Shown here in pieces: positions 11,881-24,511 of a stretch of 64,000 nt of DNA (positions are counted from its first letter, which is position 1; each line of letters starts with the position of its first letter). The DNA comes from Quercus robur (lineage: Eukaryota; Streptophyta; Magnoliopsida; Fagales; Fagaceae), in NCBI RefSeq assembly GCF_932294415.1, contig NC_065538.1:45360843-45424842 (forward strand), given 5' to 3'. The notes below the pieces were generated by a model. The model saw only the letters and a list, made by a program, of their open reading frames with translations, searched no databases and was not told the origin of the DNA. The position numbers and the translations under genes were made by a program.

Positions 11881-13668
11881 ATGGGTTTGGTTTGATACTC
11901 TTCAAAATTTGTATTACATGCTGAAATTGGTATCATAAATGCATGTATGTATTTTTTGTTTCAAATGTAACTTTCCAATTAGTTTTTGTTTAGATGGTTT
12001 TCCTCGCCCTGTGTTTGATGTGGAGTAGCTTAGATGGTGTCGACTCACTATGTTCATATTTATTTTTGTATCGTAGATAATTTAGCCACACTATGCGCAT
12101 TTTATCTTTGCATCTTATAAGCCTTCAAAGAGATGAATGGTAATATCCTTTCTCTGATCTTGAAAAATTGCTGGTATGTCCTGTAGAAATTAATTAATTC
12201 GTCAGTCTTACATATTTTAAGATAAGTGCTAATCAAATTTAGAAGCTTTGCATATTACGCCAAGAGCAGTAGCTTTTGTATTTAGATTTTTTTGAGATTA
12301 GAATGGAGTATTTTAGTCACAAAGGAAGTGGGTCTACCACAAGCCAAAACATATATAAATACATAAATAAAGAAATTTGTTTTCGGGATTACATCTGATG
12401 TAATTTGTTGGAGCTTAACATCTAAGAGATTGTGGAGTGCATGATATTGCTCCAATATTCATATTAGCTGTAAGGGATTAGGAGTTAAGTTTTAATTTTG
12501 GAAGCTAATAACCTGTTGTTTTACTAATTTACTTTGTTCAAACACAATCTGTATTTTGTATGTTTCATTCAAGCCATAAATGGAAAATTGTTGTAATACC
12601 ACTTTTTTTGTTTCTTTTGTAGGAAAAAAAAAGTTTCCATCATTGGTATTGAATTTTTTTGTATCATCCAACTTAAAATTCATTTAAAAATCTGTAATAT
12701 GCTTTTTAGTTTTGCATAGTGATAAAGGTGTTCATTAAAGCTTGCTATTTGTTAAGTCTCTCTCAACCCTCTCTCTGAATCTTTGCCTCAAATTTATTAT
12801 ATATAATACCATCCCCATCTTGCTTAATCATATATAACTAAGTTATATAACTTATATTTTAGACCAAGTTACAATTTCAACAGCAAATACTATCATAGGA
12901 ATTATATTAGTAGCCTTTTGCAATTTCCTATGTTAAAACAGAGTTCCAAACATGTTTATATCTATAATTATTTATAGTTGTGAATTGACTTTCTCATGCT
13001 CAACCTTTACCACGATGATGCAAAGAATTATTGTAGTTCTTAGCTTGTATGGATCATAGCATTTAAGTTTTGCTTTTGCCTTTGTCTTTGTTCTTCTGCT
13101 TGCAATATTCCAGCTAAATATAGGCATATTTGTTTCTCTGTATTACTGTAGTTCTAAGCATGTATGGATTATTCTTCTTCAATTGGTTTATAGGAAAGAG
13201 ATGAGATTTTAGAAGGAGAATGCTTGTGTCAAGATTGTCATAGCATTGAGTAACCGTGATAGCTAATTGCGGTTGCTATTGGTTTATGTGTAAATTAAAT
13301 GTCTAGAACTAAGATAAATGTGGCAATAGTGTTTATTAAAATTCTGGATAAATTGAGTCTTAAGGTGCATGATTTACAATTAATATGAAGTTGTATGTTT
13401 TTATTGTTGCAAAATCTTATTTGGATTCTGGCTTTGAGCCTAGCTAGGTAAACATACAACGGTTGCAATTCTTTGTGAATAGTTTTCCCTTTCTTTTTTT
13501 TTTTTCGTTCTTTTAAATTTTTTCTTCATGGGCAAATCAACCTCTTAATGATTTCTTTAGTCTTTTCTTTTTATCATGAGGTTGATTAATTAATTTTTTT
13601 ATTTAACTATCCCATGCATCACGCGGGTTAATGACTAATAAAAAATATTCAAGAAATAGTATAAGAAA

Positions 13669-14661
13669 TGATTCAAATCTTCTAGAGTTCCTAAGGTACT
13701 TTACTACATAGAGTTCTTTTAATTTTAACCTCTCATTTAAAAACCAATGGTTTAGATTTCACCATGTCATTAATTCTAGAACAAAACCTTAAAAATAGAT
13801 GCCACATCAACTATTAAAATAAACATGTCACATTTTGAATTTATTTTTAGTTTTAAAAACTCAAATCTGAACACAATCTTGTTGCTATGCCAACACCAAT
13901 GGCACCAAACTTGTCTCCGGCGAGATCTCTACGCCAGAATGAATAGAGAACTTGGCAGCTAGTAGGGAGATATTTTGCTGGAGTGGGGCGAGTGGAGGAG
14001 CTGTATGGGTTGGGTTGCCAAGAGCTTGAGTGGCAAGGTGAAGAGGCTGCATTTTCAGATCTAGGTTATAGACAGAAGTGCGAACCTTTTGTTACAGGGA
14101 AAGTCATTTCTCTATTTTACAGGTATGGGCTCTACTTACCAAATAAAATGATATAATACTGAATTCAATTGGGTACAGAAACTAACTTAGAAAAAAATTG
14201 GTACAAAAATTGTCCTAAGACATTACGCATAAAGAGCAAGTATACTAGTAATTCAAAAATGCAACAACCAGAGAAACATAATTTGCATAGACGTATGTTA
14301 ATAATGGTTCTACAAATCATTATTATTTTTTGTTTTTGTCATTAAAAATTGTTGCCAGGTTTTCTATTCATTTCAACACTGAGATCTCACCGGAGACCAG
14401 TTTTGGTGAAGTTGGGTGTTGGCACAGCAGTAAGATTAGGGTTCAGATTTGAGTTTTTAAATTTTTTTAAAACTAAAAATAAATTCAAAATGTGACATGT
14501 CTATTTTAATAGCTGATGTGGCATCTATTTTTAAGGTTTTATTCAAGAATTAATGACATGGTGTAATCTAAACCATTGGTTTTTAAATGAGAGGTCAAGA
14601 TTAAAAAAAAAAAAAACTCTAATGTGGTAGAGTACCCTAGGAATTCTAGAAGGTCTAAATC
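13669..14661. mobile_element. Long terminal inverted repeat element, probably Mutator-like MITE
   Basis: Arms of about 270-290 bp. The left arm, 13669-13940, is the imperfect complement of the right arm, 14375-14661. Shared blocks include CTTCTAGA, AAACCAATGGTTTAGA, AATGTGACATGT (complementary form) and GAGATCTC. The left and right flanks (GTATAAGAA and ATACAAGAA) match 7 of 9, compatible with an aged 9-bp target duplication. No transposase is visible. It sits inside the LTR at 9221-15412. Confidence 0.75.
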
Positions 14662-15412
14662 CATACAAGAAAAGCTAGAACAAAAGATCTCGCATTTGGC
14701 TCGTACCTCTCGATCTATTGAGATGTAAGAACCTCGATATCAGACTCGATACCTCTCAATCTATCATGATTCATGGATTTTGAATTTTAAGATCTATTTT
14801 TGACCCTTGATGACAAGGGTTTTCTAAATTTTTGATACACTAAGTTTCCAAAGCATATAAAAGCTATCTTTTACAACTGTTATCATATACACAAAGACAT
14901 ATGTTGAGATACATGCTTTACAAGAGCTGCTGTGACTCCTTGTGTGCCTTAAGGTTATGTACCAAGTTGCTTCTAGATCTACAAGGGTTGATTGAGGAAC
15001 TCTACATTTTACAACAACAATCAAGTTGTTATGCTATTAGTCAGGTACTAGGATTCGTGCAAGGAGAAGTCTCTACAAGAACAAGTTCGATTGGGCATAG
15101 GTTAGTAAGTTCAACTATAGGTTCGCATTTTGGTATAGGCCAGTAGGTTAAGATCAATTATATACTTGTAATCATTTGATTCTTGATTAGTGGATTCTTT
15201 GAGAGTGCTGACTTGAAATTCACCCAATAGGGTTTATATATGCGAAGATTTTCCCCATCGTGATTAAATCGTTGTATCAAATTTATTTTTTGCTGCATCT
15301 AATTTAGTTTGGTGATTTGATTGTAACTCCACTTGATTTGTATTTAATTTAAATAATTAATCAACTTAAGTAATTGAATTAGTTAACCGAAGTCAATATT
15401 TTAACCCCAACA

Positions 15413-16282
15413 CTTTCTATTATAGACTTATATTTTTTGAACATGAATGATATATAAGGTTATTGATTTCATGTTTCCTAAGATTATTTATCCTAGGATT
15501 TAATACTAAGGTCATTCAAATGCTTAACCGACCTTTCAACACTTAATTAAACTTCCCCCCCTTTTTTTTTTTATACAAAATAGAATTTCTACTCTAGCCT
15601 AATCTAAGTGTATATGTATGTGAAGCTTTCTCCTAAAGACTTGAACCCCGTCCCTTGTCCCTACACATCACAAGCATTTATACTTCTGGAGTCACCACCG
15701 CACCAAGGGTGCGTAGTGGTACTTAAACTTGCCCTTAAAGTAACAAATGAAAATTTGAATATAAAAAACGTTTAATAAAATGAAAAAAGCAGGGAAGGTG
15801 AGAAACAAGAACTCCTTCATATGAAAATAGCTTATGCTGATGCTAGTTTAACTTAAACTAAGATGAACTCCTTTAATATAATTAGAGCTGTTAAGTTATG
15901 GTTTTTCACATAATATTTATGTTGGCTTATTCTATGACAGAAAGTGTTGTAATTTCATTAATTTATTTACTAGTATTTTGTGGGATTTATTTGTAATGGG
16001 TTTAGTATTAAGTTGGTGAAGATTGCTCAAGAAGTTGATCTCGCGACATGTCTCGCAAGTAGTGCAACCCACGAAAGTCACATGAGAAGCACATGTTGGA
16101 AGCTGAAGAGTCAAGTGTTAGGCTGTATTTCATGAGTCACTTCGCGACTCAAGCCAAGTTGTGAGTGACCCGCGAAAATGTCATGTGTTTATGAAAATGC
16201 CTCTATGATTGTTTATCCTCATGCTTGTGATGACATGTTACATGACTCTTTGGGTGTTATTTAAATTCCAAATGTCAACCTC
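15413..16282. other. Non-genic stretch with an LTR-like fragment
   Basis: 15930-16230 contains CGCGACATGTCTCGC and an ACATGTTGGAAG-type block. These resemble, in reverse orientation, the LTR segment around 57140-57290. It is probably a decayed LTR piece adjoining the gag fragment that follows. 15413-15930 shows nothing recognisable. Confidence 0.4.
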
Positions 16283-16560
16283 TTGAAGAAAAAGGTTAAG
16301 AAGTTTCATGAGAATTTGAGCAAGCTCGTTTGTGAAAAGAATGATTCGATTGCTAAGCTCAATGAATCCAACAAATTGATTGAAAAGTATAAGAAATTTG
16401 CTGAACATTCTCTTGAAAAACTAAAGGAGTTTGAATGTTTGAATGTGAACTTGGATGCTAAACTTGTTTTGTCTAACAAACTTGTTGATGATCTTAAATG
16501 TGAAAATGAATATCTTAAGATTCATGCCAAGTGTTTGATTACAAACTTGTTGGATTACAT
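16283..16560 (+). pseudogene. Copia-type gag fragment
   Basis: An open stretch encodes a Lys/Glu/Leu-rich helical segment with motifs KLNESNKLIEKYKK, LEKLKEFECLN, KLVLSNKLVDDLKCENE and HAKCLI. From memory of the family, this looks like the coiled segment upstream of the zinc knuckle in plant SIRE/Maximus-like gag. The similarity ends near 16550, where sequence shared with 8470-8600 begins, so it is truncated. No zinc knuckle or pol follows. The coiled-coil identification alone would be weak; the wording of the motifs makes gag the best reading. Confidence 0.55.
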
Positions 16561-16738
16561 TTTCTTTTTATATCTCTATGCTTGCAAAATTTTCAGAAGC
16601 TCAAAGATCAATAGTTATGTCACCAATCAAATATTTAAATTTTATAGTTTAAAAATTATGCAAAAAAGTAAGTCTATAGATCAAATAGTGAATAACCCAA
16701 CAATTAGATTTTCAAAATACGTAGCTATGTTAAGTTTT

Positions 16739-17548
16739 GGGTCCAACTCCTCTCCCGTTTCAAACTCTCATGTTTTCTCCTATTTTAATATAGATGAAGG
16801 ACACTTGGCAGACCAACAATCGAAAGGCTAATAAAACCCCATGTCATTCTCTCTCAATTTTGTCTCTCTTTCTCTCTCAATTACTTAGAAGTTTTCACGG
16901 CCAAGCAAACCCACAAGGCACTATCGATCATACATACACCCAACACCATTGGCAAAGGACAGGAAGGAGTTGTTGAAAATAATGTCGGAGGCACCATCTG
17001 AGACGCGTGGCCAGCACATCAAGATCGTTGCTACAAATACTTAGAAGCTTAACAAATTTTTCTTTGATTTTATATACCTAATTTCCAACGTCTATGTCTT
17101 TCCCTCTTGCTACTGATTTCATCACTGCTACATGATTACTCCTCTCTCTTTTTGTCTATGGCACTTCATTTTGTGATATATTTGATGGATGGGTGGTTGA
17201 TTATGGGTACTGGTATGTGGCTTAAATTTCTTTGATTTTATTGTTATGGGTTTTGCAAGGTTATTCTTGGGGTTTCTTTTTGAGGCAAACGGAGAGACAA
17301 ATTTTGAGAGAGTTCTTGCTTTACCTCTTCTGGGTTCTTTGAATTTTTCCAAAAAATTTTATAAATTTGGGTGATGCCAATTTGGGTGATGCTTTCTTCT
17401 CTAGCGAGATCTTGTCTTAGCTTAAATACCCAGTTGACAGTGATGATATTGGAGCAAGGAAAGGGAAAGAAAGAAAAATTATAAAGAAGAAAAAATTGTA
17501 TTTCACATGATGGGTGTATGAGTATGACAGTGGGTTTGCTTGGTCCGT

Positions 17549-17585
<37 letters not shown>

Positions 17586-17689
17586 GTGGGTTTTTTTTAG
17601 CCTTTAGATTGTTGGTCTGCCAAGTGTCTTTCATCTATATTAAAACTGCAGAAAACATGAGAGTTTGAAACGGGAGGGGAGCTGGACCC
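16739..17689. mobile_element. Mutator-like MITE with perfect 9-bp target duplication
   Basis: A 951-bp element with termini GGGTCCAACTCC and GGAGCTGGACCC. Its inverted arms extend inward over at least 110 bp, with further matches to about 190 bp (the GGCCAAGCAAACCCA block and its complement near 17530). It is flanked on both sides by TTAAGTTTT (16730-16738 and 17690-17698). Nine-base duplications with long TIRs are typical of MULEs. No transposase is visible. A 74-codon minus ORF at 17128 has no motif. It interrupts a dispersed repeat related to 8470-8600. Confidence 0.88.
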
Positions 17690-17698
17690 TTAAGTTTT

Positions 17699-19350
17699 TA
17701 AGTGGAAGTTGTAGTCATTGGCTATAACCAAGTTTGTAGCCAAATTTTATGTGTGTGTAGGGGGGGGGGGGGGTGCTGTTTAGTAACTAGCCTTATTGCA
17801 CAAGCTTCACGCGTGCTTTAAGGCTCTTTCTTTGTCCGGGGGAGGGGCTTTAGTATCATAATTTTCCATTCATTTCAATTTGAGGTATACACTCTTATTC
17901 AATAACTAATTTAGGGTTGCTGCTTCTTCCAATAGTAGTGTGATGAGATTTATGTGTTTGTGGGTGTGTTAAGTATTTTATGCTACATCTCATCACACCT
18001 TTGAACCTTTGCACCCATTAGAAGATAACAAGGAAAATAAATGAGGCTTAATATAAAGGCGTAATTTAAAGACTTAAAACATTAAAGGAACGTAAATACA
18101 TAAATCATAAAGGACTTTAAAGACATAAAGCTATAAAGGAATGTAAATGCATAAAGCAATAAAGGAATTTAAAGGCATAAAGGTATAATGTAAATACATA
18201 AAGCTATAAAAGAATTTGAAGACAATGCACGAATTTAGATGAATTTAAAGTAAATGAAATCTTCTTTGAGTAAACCTCTATACCCATGAAAAATCAAATT
18301 AGTGGTGCACAAGGCTAGTCCTCCACTCGCTATATTGAGTTAGGGTATAGGGTTTAGACTAGGAAGACGCACCTGAATTAGATCTTTATACCCATTTCAA
18401 ACCAAAATGGTGGTGCAAAAGGACAAGCCTCCACTCACCATATTAAATATTTAACATGGTGTAAGGTTGCCTTTTCTTTTAAATCAATGGGCTTTAGTAT
18501 GTCTATGTGTAAAAGAAGGCAAAAACCTTCACACATAGCCTATACACATATCAAATATAAGGGAAAACACAACCTTTGAACAAGAAAAAAAAAACGCAAT
18601 AATTTAAGTGACATAAAAGTAAATAATTCGGAAAGTAAATAGCAAGAGAAGTAAATGACATAAATTTAAAGAGCACAAATTAAAGGTGCAAGGAATAAAA
18701 GAGCATGAAAAGTAAAGAATTTTATTGATTTAGAATGCTATTACAACTAAAAAGAAAAAGGGAGGTGGAGTAGGGTAGTAGCTACATTTCCCTAACTCTA
18801 AGAAGATATTTTGAAGGTTCACCTATATTTACTCCATTTAAGTTCTCCAATTCCCTCAAATTTTAAGCTAGAAGTATGACACGTAGCATTTATTTGCTTT
18901 TTAAACATCACACATGTATCTTACATCTAAATATTATATAAAGACCGGAAGGAATTTGAAGATCGAATGGGAGGGGTATATCCTAATTGGTTGCACAAAC
19001 AAAAGTACTACTAAGACGTGTTTAGTTAGTGTGAGCTGCAAATTGCAATTGCTTAGATGGTTTTAAAATGTCTACTTGGTTTCAAAAAAAAGTCTGCTTG
19101 GCTTTTTTTTTAAATTTTTTTATTATTAATGCATCTCATTTTTATTGGATAAACCTCTTATATATGGCAGGATTGCATATGCACAAGTGGCAGGTGACAT
19201 GTTCTCCTAAATTTAGCAGGAATAGCTGGCAGTTTTAATACTATACTTCATATAAATTCTGTCACGGACAAGGGATAATAAACCAACCTTTCTAACTTTT
19301 GAAATTCAAATGGTTGTATAGCCGTTGAGACTCGGAAGCGAGAGAAAGAG
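17699..19350. other. Non-genic stretch upstream of the intact gene
   Basis: Contains a G-run of about 14 near 17761. At 18050-18230 there is a degenerate array of ATAAAG(G)/TTTAAAG words. An imperfect direct repeat of about 70 bp follows at 18275-18340 and 18385-18450 (shared words CTCCACTC and GTGGTGCA). None looks coding. Confidence 0.45.
19251..19257 (+). promoter_or_regulatory. Candidate TATA box of the intact gene
   Basis: TATAAAT lies 94 bp upstream of the ATG at 19351, a reasonable distance for a TATA box with a short 5' leader. This is position-based only; AT-rich flanks make chance matches common. Confidence 0.35.
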
Positions 19351-20940
19351 ATGGAAAGAGAAAGCAAATATGGGTTTGCGGCCTTTTCATGGGCAGATGA
19401 GGTAGAGAAAGAAGAAGAAGAAGAAGCTCAAGCTCAGCCGCATCAGATTCAGAAGCAGAAAGCAAACCCATTTGGGTCTGCAAGACCTAGAGAAGTTGTT
19501 CTCCAGGAACGAGGCATTGACTGGAGAAAACTCGACCAAGATTTAATACATCTTTCCAACATAAGGTGCCTTTTCCTATAAGCTTTTCTATTCAAATGCA
19601 ATTATTAGTCACTGTCTGGTTATTAGACAAAATGAAAAAAATGTTGGGTATTTCTATGTTTTATTGTCTTTATATAGTGTTAATCTATAACTTTTAAGAT
19701 TATCAGTTTTTCCTTAAATTTTTTTTTTCTTTGTTGGGAATTTTGAATTGGGGATTTATCGGTTAAAAAAAAAAAAAAAAACTAGTTAAGCTACAAGTCT
19801 TTTGGCATTACTAGTTAAGATACAAGTCTTTTGGCATGTTTTTTTTACTTGATTTAACAAATCGATGACAATTAAGCTATTAGTTGAACGAGGCTGAGTT
19901 GTGTGGAATAATGAAAATTCAAGACATGTTCTCTCCTTTACTTTACTACATTTCAGTATCTATAGGTTGTTTATATGTCTAATGTTTCAAAATTTCAAAC
20001 TGTTAACCCAGCTGGTACAAATGGATTTTATTCTCTAATGCCACCTTATTTCTAATATAACCATTATATTACAAACACAATTTCTGACAGAAACAAGGCT
20101 CAGAGTGAGAAGTCATGTAAAGAAAACATACCTGCACCAGCCGCGCATGTGTTCGACATAATACAGTCAGATCCCCCAAGTAGGAGCCCAGAACAGAAAC
20201 CAGCGGATACAAGATTTAGTTCTAAAAGAAGGGAAGTTCCATGGGTTCCCTTGGCTCACCAGAATCAGATTCCTCTAATAGTTTCTCCTCCTCTCAGATA
20301 TCCGCCAAAGAATCTCATCCCCAGATTACTTGAGTCGTCCAGCATTTGTTGCAATCCTTGTGGCTTTGACAATTGGCAGCAACAATTTCAGTGCAAGAAT
20401 CGCTTAGGGACAGAGAAAGAGAAAGCACGCAATAAACAAAGGTTTCAAAAGGCTCACAGCTTAGACCCCAGAAGCCACGTTCATCCTCAACTTGATCAGA
20501 ATACAATCTGGAGCAACAGCCAGTCCAGTGAGTTCAAGAACAATGGGACAGAAACCCAGCACTTGGTTTTGCAAATTGAGGCACAACACAGCGGCAAAAA
20601 CTTAAGAAAATCAGCAGCTTGTATGAACCAGCAAGAAATGAGGATGTTCAATGCGCAGAATTTGGTAGGTACGCCACTGGTAAATGGAAGGAGAGCACCC
20701 GTTCTTAGACAAGATAGATGGAAGCATTTACAAGATGACTATGTAAGAAGTGATAGTGGTTTTTCCCACCGGAGAGATAATAACAGTAGAACAGAAAGAT
20801 CTTTCGCCGAAGAACTTGAGTGGGAAATTAGGGGATTTGACAATGAAAGCCCAAAAGTTGCTAGGAATGTCACTGTGACAGTCAGAAACTGTAAGAGAGC
20901 AGTATCAGGACAAAATTTGAAGGTGAAAAGAGCATGTTGA
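19351..20940 (+). CDS. Two-exon plant protein with an eIF4B-like motif
   Basis: Exon 1 is 19351-19565 and exon 2 is 20091-20940. The intron of 525 bp runs GT (19566) to AG (20090). The join falls inside an Arg codon and keeps one frame to TGA at 20938-20940, giving 354 residues. Near the N-terminus are a SWADEVEKEEEEE acidic segment (residues about 13-26) and NPFGSARPREVVLQERGIDW (about 38-58). The latter closely resembles the 'RPRE-VL-E-G-DW' motif repeated in plant eIF4B. The remainder is polar, basic and probably disordered, with ELEWEIRGFD near the C-terminus. It lacks the length and multiple repeats of true eIF4B, so it is best called an eIF4B-motif protein; a link to translation or RNA binding is inference. 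No lesions are seen. It converges with the PUR5 pseudogene, whose stop lies 958 bp downstream. Confidence 0.85.
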
Positions 20941-21897
20941 GAACAAGGGCAACCATTGAAAGAGTACCCACCAAGTCTTCATTTCCTCTCCTCTCTTTTT
21001 TCTCTTCTTTTCTATCCTTTAATTGTGAGTTTATTTTATTTATTTATTATTAATTTTTTGGGTGGAGAGGGAACAAAGCTAATATGGGCATCTCACATTT
21101 TGACTGGATCTTTGACACTATTTTGATTGCTAGATCAATTACACCTTCATGGTAATATATTGAGAGATTTAGATTTGTGTTTTCCTACAACTCCAGTAGC
21201 CAGTCTCTAACTATTCTGGTTATCCTTCACAACCAACAGAGCAAGGGGTTGAGAACACTATAGAAATTTAAAGCTCCAGATTAATCTTGATGGTAATTGG
21301 CTAATTCCTGAAACAAACCAGAAATAAATATCTTATAGAAACTTAAATTGAAGGTGCTTTAATGATTTACCCCTTGATGATTTAAAGCAAGACCAAAATG
21401 TAAAAGAACTTGGAAGATACCAATCTACTATTAACAGCCATTAAGCTTTTATCCATGATCACAGAATGTTTTAATTTTGAAGTTATCACATACAGCACAT
21501 CCCTGATGTACAATGTCCTACTAAGAAACTGACCTTTAACAGCCATCAACCAAAACCACCAATTGTTGGTAATTAAAAGCCATGAAGTCCTACAAACAGT
21601 TTAGATGTGAACAATTCCTTCATCCATGAATTACAACAGAAATTTATGCTGCAACTCGCTATATAATTAATCTCACAGCCATCAACCAAAACCTCTAATT
21701 GTTGGTAATTAAAAGTCATGAAGTCCTACAAAACAGCTTTGATGTGACCAATTCCTTCATCCATGAATTACAATAGAAATTTATGCTGCAACTCAGTATA
21801 TAATTCATCTCATCTAATGCAAACGAAAAACCAGCATAACTTTCACCAAAAAAAAAAAAAAAAAAAACCCAGCATACAACACTAATGATACAACAAT
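20941..21897. other. Intergenic region between two convergent genes
   Basis: The first part is the likely 3' UTR of the upstream gene. The second part includes a tandem duplication with period 136 bp at 21540-21811: two copies starting CAGCCATCAACCAAAACC, each ending near TATATAATTMATCTCA. An A-run of about 20 follows at 21847. It may be the 3' trailer of the purine gene. Confidence 0.5.
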
Positions 21898-23261
21898 TTA
21901 ATGGTAGCTCACTCCTTCACCACTTACAACCTCACCAATCCAGTATGCTTTTATAAGCTCCATTTCCGCTCTCAAGTATTCTATAAGATGCTTCCTTGCT
22001 CACAACTAGAACCATCCCAATGCCCATGTTAAAAGTCCGCCTCATCTCAGCATCCTCGATTTTTCCTGCCTAATTAAAAAGTAAGAAAAAAAAAATTTAT
22101 GTTTTCAAGAAAAATATATAGGTGGTCGAAGAAAACCAGACAATGAAAAAAAAAACTATGAGGATGACAGAAGTACTCTGCCAACAATCACTTCATCTTT
22201 TCTCAATATTTCCAACACAAAGAATACATTTTACCTCTTGAATCCAATTAACACACTTGGTACTTCCCAGGAGTTATTATGGATGACAGCACCAAGCCCT
22301 TTTGGAAACACTCAAGGTATATTTTCTGTGAAACCACCACCTGTGATGTGGGCAATCCCCTTTATCCCACCCTTGCTTATTAAGTCAAGTACCTAATTTT
22401 GAAGGAAAGGGGAAAACACATTGGTCAGACTAAGCAATAGGACAATATTGAACTGTATAATGTAAAATAGAGGGCAATAAGTAACCTGCTTAACATAGAT
22501 AATAGTTAGGCCATCAAAGCTTCGCCTAATGTAACATCTTCACCAGGAAGTTTGTGCTCCAGAGAAAGGCCACTTCGAGTTAGAACCCAGTGAAAATATA
22601 GCAGTACATATCAGCAAGGAATTTGGCAGACTAAAGCATCATACATTGAAATACCTCAGCAAATACTATTTCAAATATTTAACGAAGTCTTTTCATTAGA
22701 TGTTATCATAATAATGGCATAGTAAAGACTTTTAGAAAACAACACTGTCTTACTAGAGAGAAACCATTAGAATGAACGCCGCTGGATGTCAGACCAATAA
22801 CGACATCTCCAGCCGCAATGTCTCTCCCATCAATAACTGAATCTTTTTTTACAATGCCAACAGCAAAACCACTGAGATCATACCATCTGCATAAAAATCT
22901 GGCATCTCTGCAGTCTGAAAGGTATTAAAAACCCATGAAATGCACATTAGAGGTTAAAGAATATGCATAATTGTTCTAATTTTAATCCAAATAGGAGGAA
23001 GGATGAAGAAAAAAAGGGGGAAAAAGACCACTATAGTTTTAAATGTAATCAAACTTCACTAAAACCATAGCTAATTCTCTCCAATCAGGACACATTCCAG
23101 TCAAATTGAATAAGCAGCATAAATGTTGAAACACATGATTTTCACAATCAACTAACTGTATAAGTGTGCCAAGGCCACATCCATCATATTCTAAGAGGAA
23201 TGGTATAACAAAATGAGTACAATCAAATTTGTTGTCTTATTAAGAAAAATACCTCCCCTCC

Positions 23262-23283
23262 ACCCCCCCCCCCCCCCCCCCCC
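23262..23283. repeat. Poly-C run
   Basis: About 22 consecutive C (after an interrupted ACCTCCCCTCCA lead) within the intron of the PUR5 pseudogene, before the Helitron. Length is likely polymorphic or assembly-sensitive. Confidence 0.8.
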
Positions 23284-24044
23284 TTTCTTTCCTCAACCCT
23301 ATACCTCTTGTACTACAATCATGAAGTAACCCACAAAGCCTTATAAAATGCTATTAGCTCTTTCTCATACCGTACAATCTGCCAACATTAGATACTTGCA
23401 ATATTTGAATTGATTACTTCCAAGTACTATCTCATTTGAGACCCATTAATGTGAAAAGGAGACAAACAAGATGTTAGATTAATATACTAACTCGAATTAT
23501 AATTCACAGCTTGTAGAAATTTGTCACAGTAAAAACACAAAATGCTTAAGGCTGCCTTATCCTTAGACCTATTGCCAAGGCAGGGTCCTTTGGACCTACC
23601 GCTGGGAGTAAACCACATCAATCAATATATTACTAAAAGCTAAAACGTAGCATTTAATGTTGCTACGCTCCCATTAAGCCACGTCAGCAGACATGTCATT
23701 ATCAATTTTTTTTCCAATTTTTTAACATTTAAAGTGAATTAAAAACTCTATTATATGACAATCAAAATATCATATTTAATTTATCTTATTTTTAATTATT
23801 CTTATTTATTATTAAATTTTCAATTCCATTTTAACTTTTCATATCCCACTACTCTCTACCTTAACTTTCTTAAACCTTTCTCATTCCATTTCAACTTTTC
23901 ATATCTCCACTACTCTCAATATTAATATTATTCTATCTTTTTATCTTCCTTTATTTTTTACTCTTCTTATTCTTATCCTCATGCTATAAAATTGTCATTC
24001 TCCCTCTTATTCCATGCATAATTTCTATTTTTCCACACACAAAA

Positions 24045-24110
<66 letters not shown>

Positions 24111-24511
24111 TTCCTTCAATTTTTGGTATATATATATATTTTTTAATTTTAGTGTAACAGGTTGATCATCAAAACATACTAATGCAGTATTGAAAGCACC
24201 ACCAAATGCATCGCAGAAATCAGTTTTAGACTACTAGAAGTCAGCTAGTTTGCTAAAATTGGAATTGACAGGTAATCAAGCTTGATACGATTTAGTTTTA
24301 TATTTTATGTTGTTATCTTTTTTATTCTCATTGGTTGTTAAATGTTATATTATTGCATTATAAAGATAGTATATAAAAATATAATATTATTTTATTACCT
24401 AGCATAACTAAAATAATATGGTGTTTATTGCTATACATTTCATTTTTATTATTTTATTCTCATCTTATTTTATTCAACATTTAAATTTAGCAACATCCTC
24501 CATATCATAAT

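Larger units (their letters stand above)
9392..13638 (+). mobile_element. Putative non-autonomous Helitron
   Basis: Begins 5'-TCTATATAATAACTAATAG and ends ...CGCGGGTTAATGACTAA. A short GC-rich stem (CCCATGCATCACGCGGG) lies about 10 bases before the CTAA terminus, and the flanks are host A and T, as Helitrons require. Excising it rejoins the LTR at 9221-15412 at its proper length. No Rep/helicase ORF is visible. The interior is AT-rich with CT microsatellites at 9810-9850 and 10980-11000. A 39-codon open stretch around 10045-10155, followed by a GTGAGT donor-like site, might be a captured exon, but I do not recognise it. Confidence 0.6.
9221..15412 (+). repeat. Old copia-type solo LTR, split by a Helitron and a TIR element
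   Basis: 9221-9391, 13639-13668 and 14662-15412 together make about 952 bp that align in order with the 940-bp solo LTR at 34294-35233. Shared landmarks are the ACATAATTGGC...ATCCTA...GACAAAA block near 9240, CATATAAAAG near 14856, GGATAGGCC-like text near 15135, and the end TTTAACCCCAACA. Removing the two inserts restores the expected length, which supports their boundaries. A possible degraded 5-bp target duplication is CTTAC (9216-9220) versus CTTTC (15413-15417). The left end is less certain than the right. Confidence 0.65.
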
